A stretch of 64,000 bases of DNA. It comes from UTCHB3 sp964371075. Lineage in GTDB: Bacteria; Bacteroidota; Ignavibacteria; Ignavibacteriales; Ignavibacteriaceae. Location: positions 372,001 to 436,000 of the forward strand of contig CAYJKN010000002.1 in NCBI GenBank assembly GCA_964371075.1, written 5' to 3'. This document shows, in pieces, positions 9,015-18,300 of this stretch. How positions within the stretch are numbered: position 1 is the first letter of the stretch; every line of letters starts with the position of its first letter. A model generated the notes under the pieces. That model worked only from the letters and a program-made list of their open reading frames with translations. It searched no databases and was not told the DNA's origin. The position numbers and the translations under genes were made by a program.

Positions 9015-9752
9015 ATGGTAACCCTGAGACCCGGAATATTTTCCGGTTTTGACAACATTGTGTGTGGATTCTCGACTATTATTGACGAAGGAGCCGAGGC
9101 ACCATTTTATTTTAATCAGTCGCTCTCCGTTGGTGATGACGAAGAAAAAGTTTTATCCAACAGGAAAAGATGGGTGAGGAGTCTGGGAATAAAACCGGAA
9201 AATTGTGCAACTCAGAAACAGGTTCATGGAGATAAAATTCGATTTATTACCGAAGGCGGGATGAAGGGTGAAAGTGATGCAATGATAACCGATAAACCCG
9301 GGATTGCAGTGTTGATAAGCTCGGCAGATTGTCCCGCAATATTTGTTTATGATACAAAACAAAAGCTTGTCGCAGGAATTCACTCCGGTTGGAAGGGAAC
9401 TTCATTAAACATTGTAACCAAGACGATCAACACAATGAAAAACGGGATGGGCTCCAAACCTAAAAACCTAATTTGTTATATTGCACCTGCCATCTCCCAG
9501 ATTCACTATGAAGTTGGAGTGGAGGTTGCAGAACTTTTCGACGATAAATATTTAAGACCCCACGGTGAGAAGTTTTTATTAAATGTCCCCAGGGCTAACT
9601 ATGATATGTTGAGGAATGCCGGAATTCCAAAAGATAACATACAATTATCCCGTTTGTGCAGTTACCGTTACGATAATCTGTTTCATTCTTACAGAAGAGC
9701 CGGAGCCAGATCGGGAAGGGCATCGGGCATCATTGCCCTAAAAGAGATATGA
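9015..9752 (+). CDS. pgeF: Peptidoglycan editing factor PgeF / YfiH-family laccase-domain protein
   Basis: A cytoplasmic enzyme of 245 residues from the multicopper polyphenol oxidase (YfiH) family. In E. coli the protein removes wrongly added amino acids from UDP-MurNAc precursors; purine nucleoside phosphorylase activity is also reported for family members. The metal ligands of the family are visible as His71 (KQVHGDK), Cys106 (SSADCPA) and His123 (GIHSGWKG). An AAAAGGAGC ribosome binding site lies at about 9000-9008, well placed for the ATG at 9015. It overlaps the next gene by 4 bases (ATGA) and follows the gld operon by 28 bases, so it may be co-transcribed with it. Confidence 0.9.
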   Translation: MVTLRPGIFSGFDNIVCGFSTIIDEGAEAPFYFNQSLSVGDDEEKVLSNRKRWVRSLGIKPENCATQKQVHGDKIRFITEGGMKGESDAMITDKPGIAVLISSADCPAIFVYDTKQKLVAGIHSGWKGTSLNIVTKTINTMKNGMGSKPKNLICYIAPAISQIHYEVGVEVAELFDDKYLRPHGEKFLLNVPRANYDMLRNAGIPKDNIQLSRLCSYRYDNLFHSYRRAGARSGRASGIIALKEI

Positions 9753-10654
9753 CAAAAGGAACTCCGCTTGTAATATTGGGTTATCTGGCAATTTGTCTGA
9801 TTTGGGGCTCTACCTGGCTTGTTATCAAGGTGGGGATGGAGTCACTTACTGTTTTTTATTCAGCCGGATTCAGGTTTGTCCTCGCTTCAATTCTGATTTA
9901 TGGTATAATGAAGATCAAAAAAATGTCATTGGATCTTAGTCCGGTTGCAACGAGGATCTATTTATACGCCGGATTTTTTTCGTTTTTGGTCCCTTTTGGG
10001 CTTGTTTACTGGGGTGAACAATATGTGAATTCCGGGATGGCATCAGTATTGTTTGCAGTTTATCCCTTTTGTGTTGCGTTAGTGGCTCACTTTAGATTAA
10101 GTGATGAGATTCTGAACAAAACAAAACTTACCGGAATGATCATTGGATTTGGTGGAATAATTGTGATTTTTTCCGACAGCCTTGCAATCAAGTTTGATCT
10201 TATGGAAACTTTGGGAACGGCCGCCATTTTATTAAGCGCGATTATTCAATCATTTATTGTAGTAATGATCAAAAAAGATGGTAAAAAACTAAATCCATTT
10301 TCAATGAATCTTGTACCGATGGCGATATCAGCTGTAGGGTTCATTGTGCTTGGTATATTTTTCGAAGATTTTTCTGCCAACAAATTTGATCTGGCAGGAG
10401 TTGGTTCAGTGGTTTATCTTGGAGTATTTGGCTCGATTGTGGCATTCACATCATATTATTGGCTGCTTAAGCGGGTCAGTGTTCTTATGATGTCGCTCGT
10501 CGCTTTTATAACTCCTATTCTTGCCCTGGTGCTTGGATGGGTGTTCTATAACGAATCTCTTACGACCACTCATTTATTGGGGAGTGTTCTCGTGCTTGCG
10601 GGATTATTTATATCGCAGTTCGAGATTTTTTTCAACAAAAAAACGACAAATTAG
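9749..10654 (+). CDS. EamA/DMT-family membrane transporter
   Basis: A protein of 301 residues with about ten hydrophobic segments in two EamA repeats (about 10-140 and 155-295). The first begins LGYLAICLIWGSTWLVIKVG, the WGSTW motif being characteristic of the family, and the second repeat contains YLGVFGSIVAFTSYYWLLKR. Members export amino acids, metabolites or drugs, but the substrate cannot be told from sequence. It overlaps pgeF by 4 bases, and its stop is directly followed by the folB start, so it is inside a packed operon. Confidence 0.88.
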   Translation: MTKGTPLVILGYLAICLIWGSTWLVIKVGMESLTVFYSAGFRFVLASILIYGIMKIKKMSLDLSPVATRIYLYAGFFSFLVPFGLVYWGEQYVNSGMASVLFAVYPFCVALVAHFRLSDEILNKTKLTGMIIGFGGIIVIFSDSLAIKFDLMETLGTAAILLSAIIQSFIVVMIKKDGKKLNPFSMNLVPMAISAVGFIVLGIFFEDFSANKFDLAGVGSVVYLGVFGSIVAFTSYYWLLKRVSVLMMSLVAFITPILALVLGWVFYNESLTTTHLLGSVLVLAGLFISQFEIFFNKKTTN

Positions 10655-11071
10655 ATGATAAATATTATCAGAATAAAAAAAGCCTCCTTTTATGCATATC
10701 ATGGTGTAATGCAGGAAGAGCAAAGAGTTGGTGGTAAGTTTGAAGCTGACATCGATATGTACATCGATTTTAGTGAAGCCGGAGTTTCGGATAACCTTCA
10801 AAAAACGATTAATTACGAGACGGTTTACAACTATATCTTAAGTATAGCGATGACCAAAAAAAGTTACCTTATCGAAAGGGTGGCTTATAAAATCTCTGAA
10901 GTATTATTCGAAAAATATACCGGACTTGAGAGACTAATCGTGAGAGTAAGGAAAAACAACCCTCCTATTGGTGGTGTTGTCGATTGTGTTGAAGTGGAAA
11001 TTGATACTACCCGCGAAGAATTCTACAAATCGTTTATTCCCGAAACTGTAACTTTAAACGGGATTAAATAA
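10655..11071 (+). CDS. folB: Dihydroneopterin aldolase
   Basis: This enzyme converts 7,8-dihydroneopterin to 6-hydroxymethyl-dihydropterin and glycolaldehyde in folate synthesis. The protein has 138 residues; the family is usually about 120. The N-terminal IKKASFYAYHGVMQEEQRVGG (about 7-27) carries the conserved YHG and EE segment, the middle has INYETVYNYI, and the C-terminal RVRKNNPPIGG supplies the conserved Lys. The start directly abuts the stop of the EamA gene. The next gene, folK, encodes the following step of the pathway. Confidence 0.93.
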   Translation: MINIIRIKKASFYAYHGVMQEEQRVGGKFEADIDMYIDFSEAGVSDNLQKTINYETVYNYILSIAMTKKSYLIERVAYKISEVLFEKYTGLERLIVRVRKNNPPIGGVVDCVEVEIDTTREEFYKSFIPETVTLNGIK

Positions 11072-11081
11072 GACGGCAACG

Positions 11082-11606
11082 ATTGTTTATCTGGCTTTGG
11101 GGAGCAATTTTGGAGATAAATTAAAAAATCTACAACTCGCTCTCGAAGGGATTTCAAAACTTAAAAACACCCGGATAACAGCGTTTTCGAGGATTTACGA
11201 CACAATCCCATATGGCGTTGAAGATCAGGATGACTTCCTGAACATGGTGATCTCAATTGAAACGGAAATTGAACCTGTGTCGCTCCTCCACGAACTTAAA
11301 TTGATTGAGGAAAAAACAGGACGGATCAAGAGGGAGAGGTGGCATGAAAGAGAGATTGATATCGATATTCTTCTCTATGGTGAGAGGATTGTGAACGACG
11401 AATCTCTTAACATCCCTCATAAAGAGCTCAAAAAACGGGATTTCTTTTTGGTACCTCTGCTTGAAATTAATCCCGATTTAATTCTGCCGGGAGAGAGTAT
11501 CTTTTTAAGCGGCCTTAAAATAGTGGAAGAGAAATCTTATATTAAAGGTTGGAACAGGAATTTTTTTAGAATGAAAAGAGGTGTGGTTTTTCTCGATGAA
11601 AAGTGA
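11082..11606 (+). CDS. folK: HPPK (2-amino-4-hydroxy-6-hydroxymethyldihydropteridine pyrophosphokinase), probable ATT start
   Basis: FolK transfers pyrophosphate from ATP to 6-hydroxymethyl-dihydropterin. Family motifs are VYLALGSNFGDK at the N-terminus, the REIDIDILLYG metal/ATP segment (from about residue 92) and IPHKELKKRDFFLVPL. The only ATG/GTG/TTG-type start in frame before the body is TTG at 11097, but it would remove the VYLAL beta-strand that the whole family has. The frame upstream is open only from 11058 (TAA at 11055-11057) and offers no ATG, GTG or TTG. ATT at 11082 yields Met-VYLALGSN, the length expected for the family (174 residues), and lies 10 bases after the folB stop. I therefore place the start at ATT, as used by infC. 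A sequencing error or a CTG start at 11091 are alternatives. Confidence 0.8.
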   Translation: MVYLALGSNFGDKLKNLQLALEGISKLKNTRITAFSRIYDTIPYGVEDQDDFLNMVISIETEIEPVSLLHELKLIEEKTGRIKRERWHEREIDIDILLYGERIVNDESLNIPHKELKKRDFFLVPLLEINPDLILPGESIFLSGLKIVEEKSYIKGWNRNFFRMKRGVVFLDEK

Positions 11607-12249
11607 GATCAATTATATTGCTGTTGAAGGAGTAATCGGAGCAGGGAAAACTTCCCTCGTCCGCAAACTTCAAGTTCGCTTGAATGCGACGATGATTTTG
11701 GAGAACCATGATGAGAACCCTTTTCTGGCAAAATTTTATAAGAACAGAAAAAGATACGCATTTCAAACTCAGATGTTTTTCCTGATCAGCCGTTATAAAC
11801 AACTCGAAGATTTGAACCAGGAATCAATTTTTTCTGAATTCAGTGTAGCAGATTACATCTTTGAGAAAGATCTTCTTTTTGCATATCTTAATCTCGATAA
11901 GGAAGAGTTACGACTTTACAATGAGATTTTCCCCAAACTCGCTCAAAATCTTCGAAAACCCGACCTGGTTATCTATCTCCGGGCAGATGTTGAGCGGCTG
12001 CTCGCAAATATCAGAAAAAGACACAGAAGTTACGAAATCGATATCGATGAACAATATATTTCCGATCTTTATGACATGTATAACGAATATTTTTTAAGAT
12101 ATAACGAAACACCTCTCTTAATTGTAAACTCTACAGAGATTGATTTTGTTAATAATGAAAACGACTTTGAAGAGCTGTATGAACAGATTTTCAGACAAGA
12201 CAGAACAAGAATTGAGTATTTTCACCCCGAAGGCAAGGCATTTTTGTGA
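11596..12249 (+). CDS. Deoxynucleoside kinase (deoxyadenosine/deoxyguanosine kinase type)
   Basis: An enzyme of 217 residues that phosphorylates deoxynucleosides for nucleotide salvage. The P-loop EGVIGAGKTS is at about residues 11-20. The family FSEFSVADYIFEKD segment (ISDY..EKD in relatives) is near 80-95, and the Arg-rich lid RKRHRSYEIDIDEQYI is near 137-152. The ATG at 11596 is preferred to a GTG at 11581 because it starts directly before the first beta-strand. It overlaps the end of folK by 11 bases and the following gene by 4 bases. The exact base preference cannot be decided from sequence. Confidence 0.88.
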   Translation: MKSEINYIAVEGVIGAGKTSLVRKLQVRLNATMILENHDENPFLAKFYKNRKRYAFQTQMFFLISRYKQLEDLNQESIFSEFSVADYIFEKDLLFAYLNLDKEELRLYNEIFPKLAQNLRKPDLVIYLRADVERLLANIRKRHRSYEIDIDEQYISDLYDMYNEYFLRYNETPLLIVNSTEIDFVNNENDFEELYEQIFRQDRTRIEYFHPEGKAFL

Positions 12250-12467
12250 GAAAAGTTTTAATTGTATTAACCGGCATCATATTTTTTTATATCGTAAGAG
12301 TTTTCTTTAGAAGTATTAAAAGACAGGCAACACGAAATTCGGGCAATTTTGGTACACAGAATGATACCGGTTCCGGTAACCGTGTGAACAAAGGGAAGTC
12401 ATTTATTTCCGACCGTGTAATTGAAGAAGCGGATTTTGTTGAGATCAGCGGTGATCCCGCAAAATAG
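12246..12467 (+). CDS. Small single-pass membrane protein, unknown
   Basis: A protein of 73 residues starting at GTG and overlapping the kinase stop by 4 bases (GTGA). There is a hydrophobic segment at about 4-21 (VLIVLTGIIFFYIVRVFF) followed by a basic, low-complexity polar tail rich in Asn, Gly and Ser. The C-terminal part (ISDRVIEEADFVEISGD) resembles the end of small DUF4834-like membrane proteins of bacteroidetes, which is a weak inference. Position and tight spacing show that it belongs to the operon. The function is unknown. Confidence 0.65.
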   Translation: MRKVLIVLTGIIFFYIVRVFFRSIKRQATRNSGNFGTQNDTGSGNRVNKGKSFISDRVIEEADFVEISGDPAK

Positions 12468-12470
12468 ACG

Positions 12471-13562
12471 ATGAACAGATTTGTAAGGGCGTTCTACAAT
12501 TTCTCTTTCTCACCTCCCAAGTATAAAGAGGAGTATGAGAAAAATCCGTCCAGGATATTAATTATCAGGCAGCACAATCAGCTTGGCGACATGCTTGCCA
12601 GCAATTCTCTCTTCCGGGCGATCAAAAACAAATATCCTCTTGCCCACCTGACCCTTATTGTCAGCCCTTCAAACAAAGATGCGGTACTTAAAAACAAATA
12701 CATCGACCGTGTTGTGGTTTTCAACAAAAAACAACATTTAAATCCTCTACAGTTAACCCGATTTCTTTCCATACTGCGTGAAGAATACGACTGGGTACTG
12801 GTACCGGTAACAGTCTCGATTTCATTCACGAGCAACCTGATGGCCGGGATAACAAAGGCAAAACTCAAAGTTGGACCCAATTATCTGGATGGTGCTTTTA
12901 ATGAGTCATCATTTTTCTTCAACAAAAAAATAAATTTTGATTGGAGGATGCATCCCGATTTAAACATTTCCGAACGGATACTCGATATTGTTAAACCAAT
13001 CGGAATTGAACCGGCAGGTTATACTCCCGAAGTGAGTTTTGATGCGGAGGATGAAGTTCAGGCTGATAAATTTTTGAGTAGATTTGAGGAATATCAGTCA
13101 AGATTGGTGGTTGGGTTGCACACAGGCGCCGGAAAACTCCCAAACCGTTGGTATTACAAAAATTTTGTGAAGATAATTGAAGAATTAAAAGAGAACTATG
13201 ATGCATGCATCTACCTGACGGGTAGCAGTGCCGACCACCCTGTAATTTCGAAAATCAGGGAAGAATTAAAGTTCACAGTTCACGAATTTATTGATAAAAG
13301 CATCCCTGAGGTAGCAGCTCTGATTTCCAAATCCGACCTGTTTATCACAAACGACACCGGCATAATGCACGTGGCCGGTTCCACAAGAACACCCCAGATA
13401 TCACTGTTTGGGCCCACAAACCCTTTTGTTTGGGCTCCGATGGGAGTGGGTAAATTTTTCCTCCACCGGTCGGATATCATCGACGACATATCGATTAAAG
13501 AAGTGTCGGAGCTTGCAGGAAAGATACTTTCACAATCCCCTAAAATGAACAAAGATGTTTAA
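12471..13562 (+). CDS. Glycosyltransferase family 9 (heptosyltransferase-like)
   Basis: A cytoplasmic or membrane-peripheral enzyme of 363 residues with the GT-B fold. The N-terminal ILIIRQHNQLGDMLASNSLFRAIK motif (about 28-51) is the ADP-heptose:LPS heptosyltransferase signature. The C-terminal half has VVGLHTGAGKLPNRWYYKNF (from about 213) and LFITNDTGIMHVAGS...PQISLFGPTNPFVWAP, the sugar-nucleotide site of GT9. It probably adds a sugar to the lipopolysaccharide core. The last 8 bases overlap the next gene. The sugar donor may be heptose or another nucleotide sugar. Confidence 0.88.
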   Translation: MNRFVRAFYNFSFSPPKYKEEYEKNPSRILIIRQHNQLGDMLASNSLFRAIKNKYPLAHLTLIVSPSNKDAVLKNKYIDRVVVFNKKQHLNPLQLTRFLSILREEYDWVLVPVTVSISFTSNLMAGITKAKLKVGPNYLDGAFNESSFFFNKKINFDWRMHPDLNISERILDIVKPIGIEPAGYTPEVSFDAEDEVQADKFLSRFEEYQSRLVVGLHTGAGKLPNRWYYKNFVKIIEELKENYDACIYLTGSSADHPVISKIREELKFTVHEFIDKSIPEVAALISKSDLFITNDTGIMHVAGSTRTPQISLFGPTNPFVWAPMGVGKFFLHRSDIIDDISIKEVSELAGKILSQSPKMNKDV

Positions 13563-14484
13563 AAAGAATTTTGCTGTCCTCGATATTGGTTCCAACTCAT
13601 TTCATATAATTATTGCAAATTCCCCCGATGGAAGAAGATTTGATGTAATCGACCGTGAAAAGGCGGTTCTTCGGCTTGCTTCAAAAGATGACAAAGGTGT
13701 CTCTTTCATAAAGGAACAGGACATCGAAAAAGCGATTAAACTTATCGACTTTTTTAAAACAAAAGCGATAATGAACAGAGCGGAGATTAAAGCCGTAGCC
13801 ACAAGTGCCGTGAGGGAGGCAATAAACAAAGATCGATTTGTTGAAAGAGTTGCAGAAGCCACAGGTGTGGTGATTAATGTAATTGACGGGAAAGAGGAAG
13901 CACTGTATATCTACAGAGCAGCCCGGCATTTTATGCAATTCAAAAACAAAAATGTACTTTGTGTTGATATCGGAGGCGGTAGTACAGAATTTATTGTTGG
14001 TAACGATGTTGATCCCATTTTTTCTACAAGTTTAAGGATGGGTGCAGTCCGGTTTACGCGGGAGTTTTTCCCTGATTTTGTTGTCAGGAGACATAGTGTT
14101 ATTGCAGCAGCACATTACGCAGGTGGAATGGTTGAAGCAATAAGAAGTGAGGTTCTTAATGCGGGTTACGAAACAGCCATCTTTTCAGCGGGTACTGCAA
14201 AATCGGTACTTTCGATGGCTGCAGCAAACGGATTAATAAAACCGGATGATAAGGTTTTTACTTATGGTCATTTGATTAAAATCCACGATTTTATACTTAC
14301 AAGAAAAGAAATGAACGACCGCCTAATGATCGCTGGTCTGGAAGCAAAACGGGCAGATGTTGTGATTGCAGGTGTAATCATCCTTAAAGCCATTTTCGAA
14401 AAACTTGAAATCAAAGAAGCCTGTTATTCCGAGTATGCCCTCAGAGAGGGAGTTTTGTTGGAGCAAGTCCTTTTAATGCAGTAA
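13555..14484 (+). CDS. Ppx/GppA family phosphatase (exopolyphosphatase or pppGpp hydrolase)
   Basis: A protein of 309 residues with the actin-like ATPase fold of the Ppx/GppA family. AVLDIGSNSFHIIIAN (about 7-22) is phosphate-binding motif 1, and VDIGGGSTEFIVG (about 139-151) is motif 2. Conserved VATSAVREA and EEALYIYRA segments are also present. It is about the length of single-module Ppx proteins without the C-terminal HD domain. It hydrolyses polyphosphate or pppGpp; the substrate cannot be separated by sequence. The final residues Leu-Met-Gln and the TAA stop lie inside an intergenic repeat unit (AATGCAGTAATCC), so the present 3' end may have been set by repeat expansion. Confidence 0.88.
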   Translation: MFKKNFAVLDIGSNSFHIIIANSPDGRRFDVIDREKAVLRLASKDDKGVSFIKEQDIEKAIKLIDFFKTKAIMNRAEIKAVATSAVREAINKDRFVERVAEATGVVINVIDGKEEALYIYRAARHFMQFKNKNVLCVDIGGGSTEFIVGNDVDPIFSTSLRMGAVRFTREFFPDFVVRRHSVIAAAHYAGGMVEAIRSEVLNAGYETAIFSAGTAKSVLSMAAANGLIKPDDKVFTYGHLIKIHDFILTRKEMNDRLMIAGLEAKRADVVIAGVIILKAIFEKLEIKEACYSEYALREGVLLEQVLLMQ

Positions 14485-14611
14485 TCCAATAATCCTTCTA
14501 ATGCAGTAATCCAATAATCCAATAATCCAATAATGGGTAGTTTGATAGATTTCTGCAGAGCTTTTACATGCCATATTACTGCATTACTGCATTATTGCAT
14601 TACTGCATTAG
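14474..14611. repeat. AATAATCC / AATGCAGT repeat cluster with inverted half
   Basis: On the left (14474-14535) are two AATGCAGTAATCCAATAATCC-like units followed by a run of the 8-base unit AATAATCC. On the right (about 14575-14611) is a run of ATTACTGC/ATTATTGC units, which is the reverse complement of AATGCAGTAAT. The two halves could fold into an imperfect stem around a spacer of about 40 bases. A related single array occurs at 27284-27318. The cluster occupies most of the spacer between the Ppx-like gene and the DUF302 gene. Confidence 0.75.
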
Positions 14612-14665
14612 TATGAATCTTCTCTGATTTTTGTGCATCTTATTTTAAAAACAAAGGAACAAAAA

Positions 14666-15055
14666 ATGAGCTATTTTTTTGAAAAGACAGTTTCGACGGG
14701 ATATGACGAAACTTTGGATGCAGTAACTGCGGCATTAAAGACCGAGGGATTTGGAATTCTTACAGAAATTGATGTGCAGGCGACATTAAAACTGAAATTA
14801 AATGCCGATGTAAGAAAATATAAAATTCTCGGTGCATGCAATCCACCTTCTGCACACAAGGCGATACAAATCGAGGAAAATATCGGTTTGATGTTGCCAT
14901 GTAATGTGGTTGTTCAAGAGACAGAAGGCGGAAAGATCAAAGTGTCGGTTATCAATCCGACTGTGGCAATGTCTGCCATCGGTAATCAAAATCTTTCTGA
15001 ACTTGCGGTTGATATAACCGCCCGACTTGAACGGGTAATAAACACTTTGGAATAA
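14666..15055 (+). CDS. DUF302 domain protein
   Basis: A protein of 129 residues with a single DUF302 domain, a small alpha/beta fold of unknown function. Conserved stretches are FGILTEIDVQATLKLKLN, YKILGACNPPSAHKAI and LPCNVVVQE. The ATG at 14666 was chosen because AAGGA at 14654-14658 is well placed and the domain starts there; an upstream ATG at 14633 would add 11 residues unlike the family. It stands alone between two spacers and has its own terminator. Some DUF302 relatives are linked to sulfur oxidation or heme/metal handling, but nothing here supports a choice. Confidence 0.85.
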   Translation: MSYFFEKTVSTGYDETLDAVTAALKTEGFGILTEIDVQATLKLKLNADVRKYKILGACNPPSAHKAIQIEENIGLMLPCNVVVQETEGGKIKVSVINPTVAMSAIGNQNLSELAVDITARLERVINTLE

Positions 15056-15064
15056 GATTAAATT

Positions 15065-15110
15065 AATGGCTGCTTTTGAAGATGAAAATTTAAAGCAGCC
15101 ATTTTTTTTT
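15065..15110 (+). terminator. Rho-independent terminator after the DUF302 gene
   Basis: A perfect 12-base stem, AATGGCTGCTTT (15065-15076) with AAAGCAGCCATT (15092-15103), followed by a T-tract to 15110. Confidence 0.93.
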
Positions 15111-15365
15111 GTAAAACTGTTTTTTTAGGTCACTAAATATTTGCAATTTTACATATGGAAGGGTAAAAATTTGTGTAAGAATTTTTACTGCCCATTTTGT
15201 TAATAACCACCCCTTTATTTCGAGAAAAGACGACATCGATCCGGTGACTGTTTTACTTAACGATTTCTTAACACGAAGTTTTAGCATTCCTAAAACTCCC
15301 ACCCGTAATTTTAAAGACTTGATTTTTTATTTTACCAACAATCAAACAATAATCAGGAGCAAAGT
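15111..15365. other. Spacer upstream of the TonB-dependent receptor
   Basis: About 255 bases of AT-rich DNA without a credible gene. It ends with CAGGAG (15353-15358), the ribosome binding site for the receptor. It should hold the receptor promoter, but no full TTG-N19/20-TAnnTTTG match is visible. Confidence 0.4.
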
Positions 15366-18300
15366 ATGAAGTTCTTTTACAGACTTTCATTGGCTGCACT
15401 GTTTTTAGTCATAGGTTCCTTACAGTTAAATGCACAAGTTACAACTGCAACTGTATTTGGAAATGTAAATGATGACAAAAATGCTGCTTTACCAGGTGTT
15501 GTGATCCGTGCAAAACATCTTCCTACAGGAACAGTTTACGGTACCACAGCAAGAGAGAATGGAAGCTATAATATATACGGCTTGAAACCCGGCGGACCAT
15601 ATGAAGTAATCGCTTCGTATGCCGGTAAAAAAACAGTCGAATTAAAAGGCGTTAATCTCGAATTGGGTCAGAATCTTCGTTTGGACTTTGTTATGGTCGA
15701 AACTTCACTGGTAACAGAAGAAGTTTTGGTTTTAGCAAAAAGTGATCCGATAATGACAGAAACCAAAACAGGTTCGGCTCAAACCGTAGCCACAGAGACA
15801 ATCGAAAATTTGCCTACAATCAGCAGAAGATTTTCAGATTTCTCAAAACTATCCCCTCTTTTTTCAGGGTCTGATCTTTCAGCTGCTGGAAAATCGAGCA
15901 GATATAACAACATCCAGATCGATGGTACACAGTATAACGATCTTTTTGGTCTTGGCTCCTCGGGAACACCCGGTGGTCAGGCCGGAACAAACCCCATTTC
16001 CCTCGACGCTATCCAGGAATTCCAGGTAGTGGTTGCTCCTTATGATGTTAAACTTTCCGGTTTCACCGGTGGTGGTATCAATGCGATCACAAGATCAGGA
16101 ACCAACACATTTTCAGGTTCGGTCTTTGGTTATGGAAGAAATCAGTCGTTTGTAGGAAAAAGCCCGGATGCGCTCAAAACTGCATATCCTGACTTTACTG
16201 AGTATCAGATTGGTGGAAGAATTGGTGGTCCGATTATGAAAGACAAACTTTTCTTCTTCGCAAGTGCAGAACTTACCAACTATACCAGACCTTATGCCAA
16301 CACATCCCTTGCTACCGGAGCTGCAGGAATCAGCGCTTATGGTGATTCGATCTCAACTATCATGAGTGGTAAAGGTTATGATGCCGGTTCTTACGGATCT
16401 GTTGATCTTAAGAGGCCTTCAACAAAGATTTTTGCACGTTTGGATTTTAACCTTAACGAAAACAACCGTCTTACTTTAAGACACAATTTTGTTGATGGTG
16501 CTGATGACATTCTTGCAAACAGAAACAGAAACAATTATCTGACTTTTGGTTCTTATACCTACAGACTTGCTTCAGTTACAAATTCTACTGTTCTTCAATG
16601 GAACACAACAATCAGTAACAATATGTCGAACGAGTTAATTGTTGGTTATACCAGAATCAGAGACAAAAGAGAATTACCATTTGCAGAATCACCTGAAATT
16701 GAAATCAGACAGGGTGGAGTTACTTACACACTCGGTGCTGACAGGTTTTCACCTGCAAACAAACTCGATCAGGATATCATTGAATTTACCAACAACTTTA
16801 CATGGAATATTGGCAATCATATCTTGACTTTTGGTACACATAACGAATTCTACACATTCTCGAACCTCTTCATCCGTTCATTCTACGGATATTATGTTTT
16901 CAACAGCTTTGAAGATTTCAAAAATTCAAAAGTTGGATCATATCAAAGAGCTTTTGCAAGAAGTGGCGATTCCTATGACAACAGACCTTCTGCTGATTTC
17001 AGTGCAAACCAGTTTGGTCTTTATGCACAGGATGAATGGCAGGTTAATGGTGCTTTAAGACTTACATTTGGTGTTAGAGTTGACATCCCTACCTTCCCTA
17101 AAACTCCGGCTGTTAACGATTCAGTTTCAAAATATTTCTCAGGCTATAGCACCAGTGGTGTTCCTGATGGAAAATTATTGTTTTCACCAAGAGCAGGATT
17201 TAACCTTTCTCTTACTGAAGACAGAGCTGCACAGTTAAGAGGTGGTCTCGGCATCTTTACAGGTAAAGTTCCTTATGTTTGGATTTCAAACAACTTTGCA
17301 AACACCGGACTTTTAACTGCAGAGTTATCAGGCGGTAACGGAACTGTTTTCTCAATCAACCCAAGAGTTCAGCCAAGAGTTGGTGATCCCGGAACAGGCG
17401 CACCAAATCTTCAGTCAGAAATCAACATGGTTGATCCTAACTTCAAATTTCCACAGTTGTTCAGAATAAACGCTGCATACGATCAAAAACTCCCTTGGGA
17501 ATTTGTTGGATCACTTGAAGTAATCTATTCAAAAACACTTAATGAAGTAATGTATGAAAAACTGAATATCAGAAATTATTCAACTCCAACTACAATCGCT
17601 TCAGAACTTGGAAGACCTGTTTATGGTGGAACCGATGCAAAGAACAACAACTTTAGAGATGTCCTCTCACTGAAAAACACTTCAGAGGGATATCAGATGA
17701 ACTTTGCCATTCAGTTCCAGAGATATGTTGCCAGAGGTTTGTCAGTTAATTTTGGTTATACTTATGGTATTGCTAAAGACATGAACAGCACAACCTCATC
17801 ACAGGCTGTTTCTCAGATGAGATACAACCCTGTTAAAGGTGATCCCAACAACCCTGAGCTCGTTACTTCACTTTATGAAATCAAAAACAGGTTCTTTGCT
17901 TCAGTATCATATACACATGATTTCTTTGCAAATGCACCAACCACAATTTCCTTGTTCTACAACGGACAGAGTGGCGCTCCATTCTCTTTCACAGTTAATG
18001 GTGACTTGAATAACGACGGTTTTGATCAGAACGATCTGTTCTACATCCCAACCGCTGCTGAACTTTCAAGTGGATCATATCAGCTTGGTGCTGTAACCGG
18101 TGGTGCTTTTGTCCCATCAGCTGCAATGTACACCCAGCTTGAGTCATACATCCAGAACAACGAATACCTCAACAGCAACAGAGGTACAATTGCTGAAAGA
18201 AACGGCGCAAGAAATCCATGGAGAGACATCTTCGACTTAAGACTTGCTCAGGATATCCCGACTTTTCTTAATCAAAAATTCACCATAACCCTCGACATTT

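Noticed and set aside
14474..14611. CRISPR array
   Set aside because: The units are 7-13 bases, degenerate and without unique spacers of constant length.
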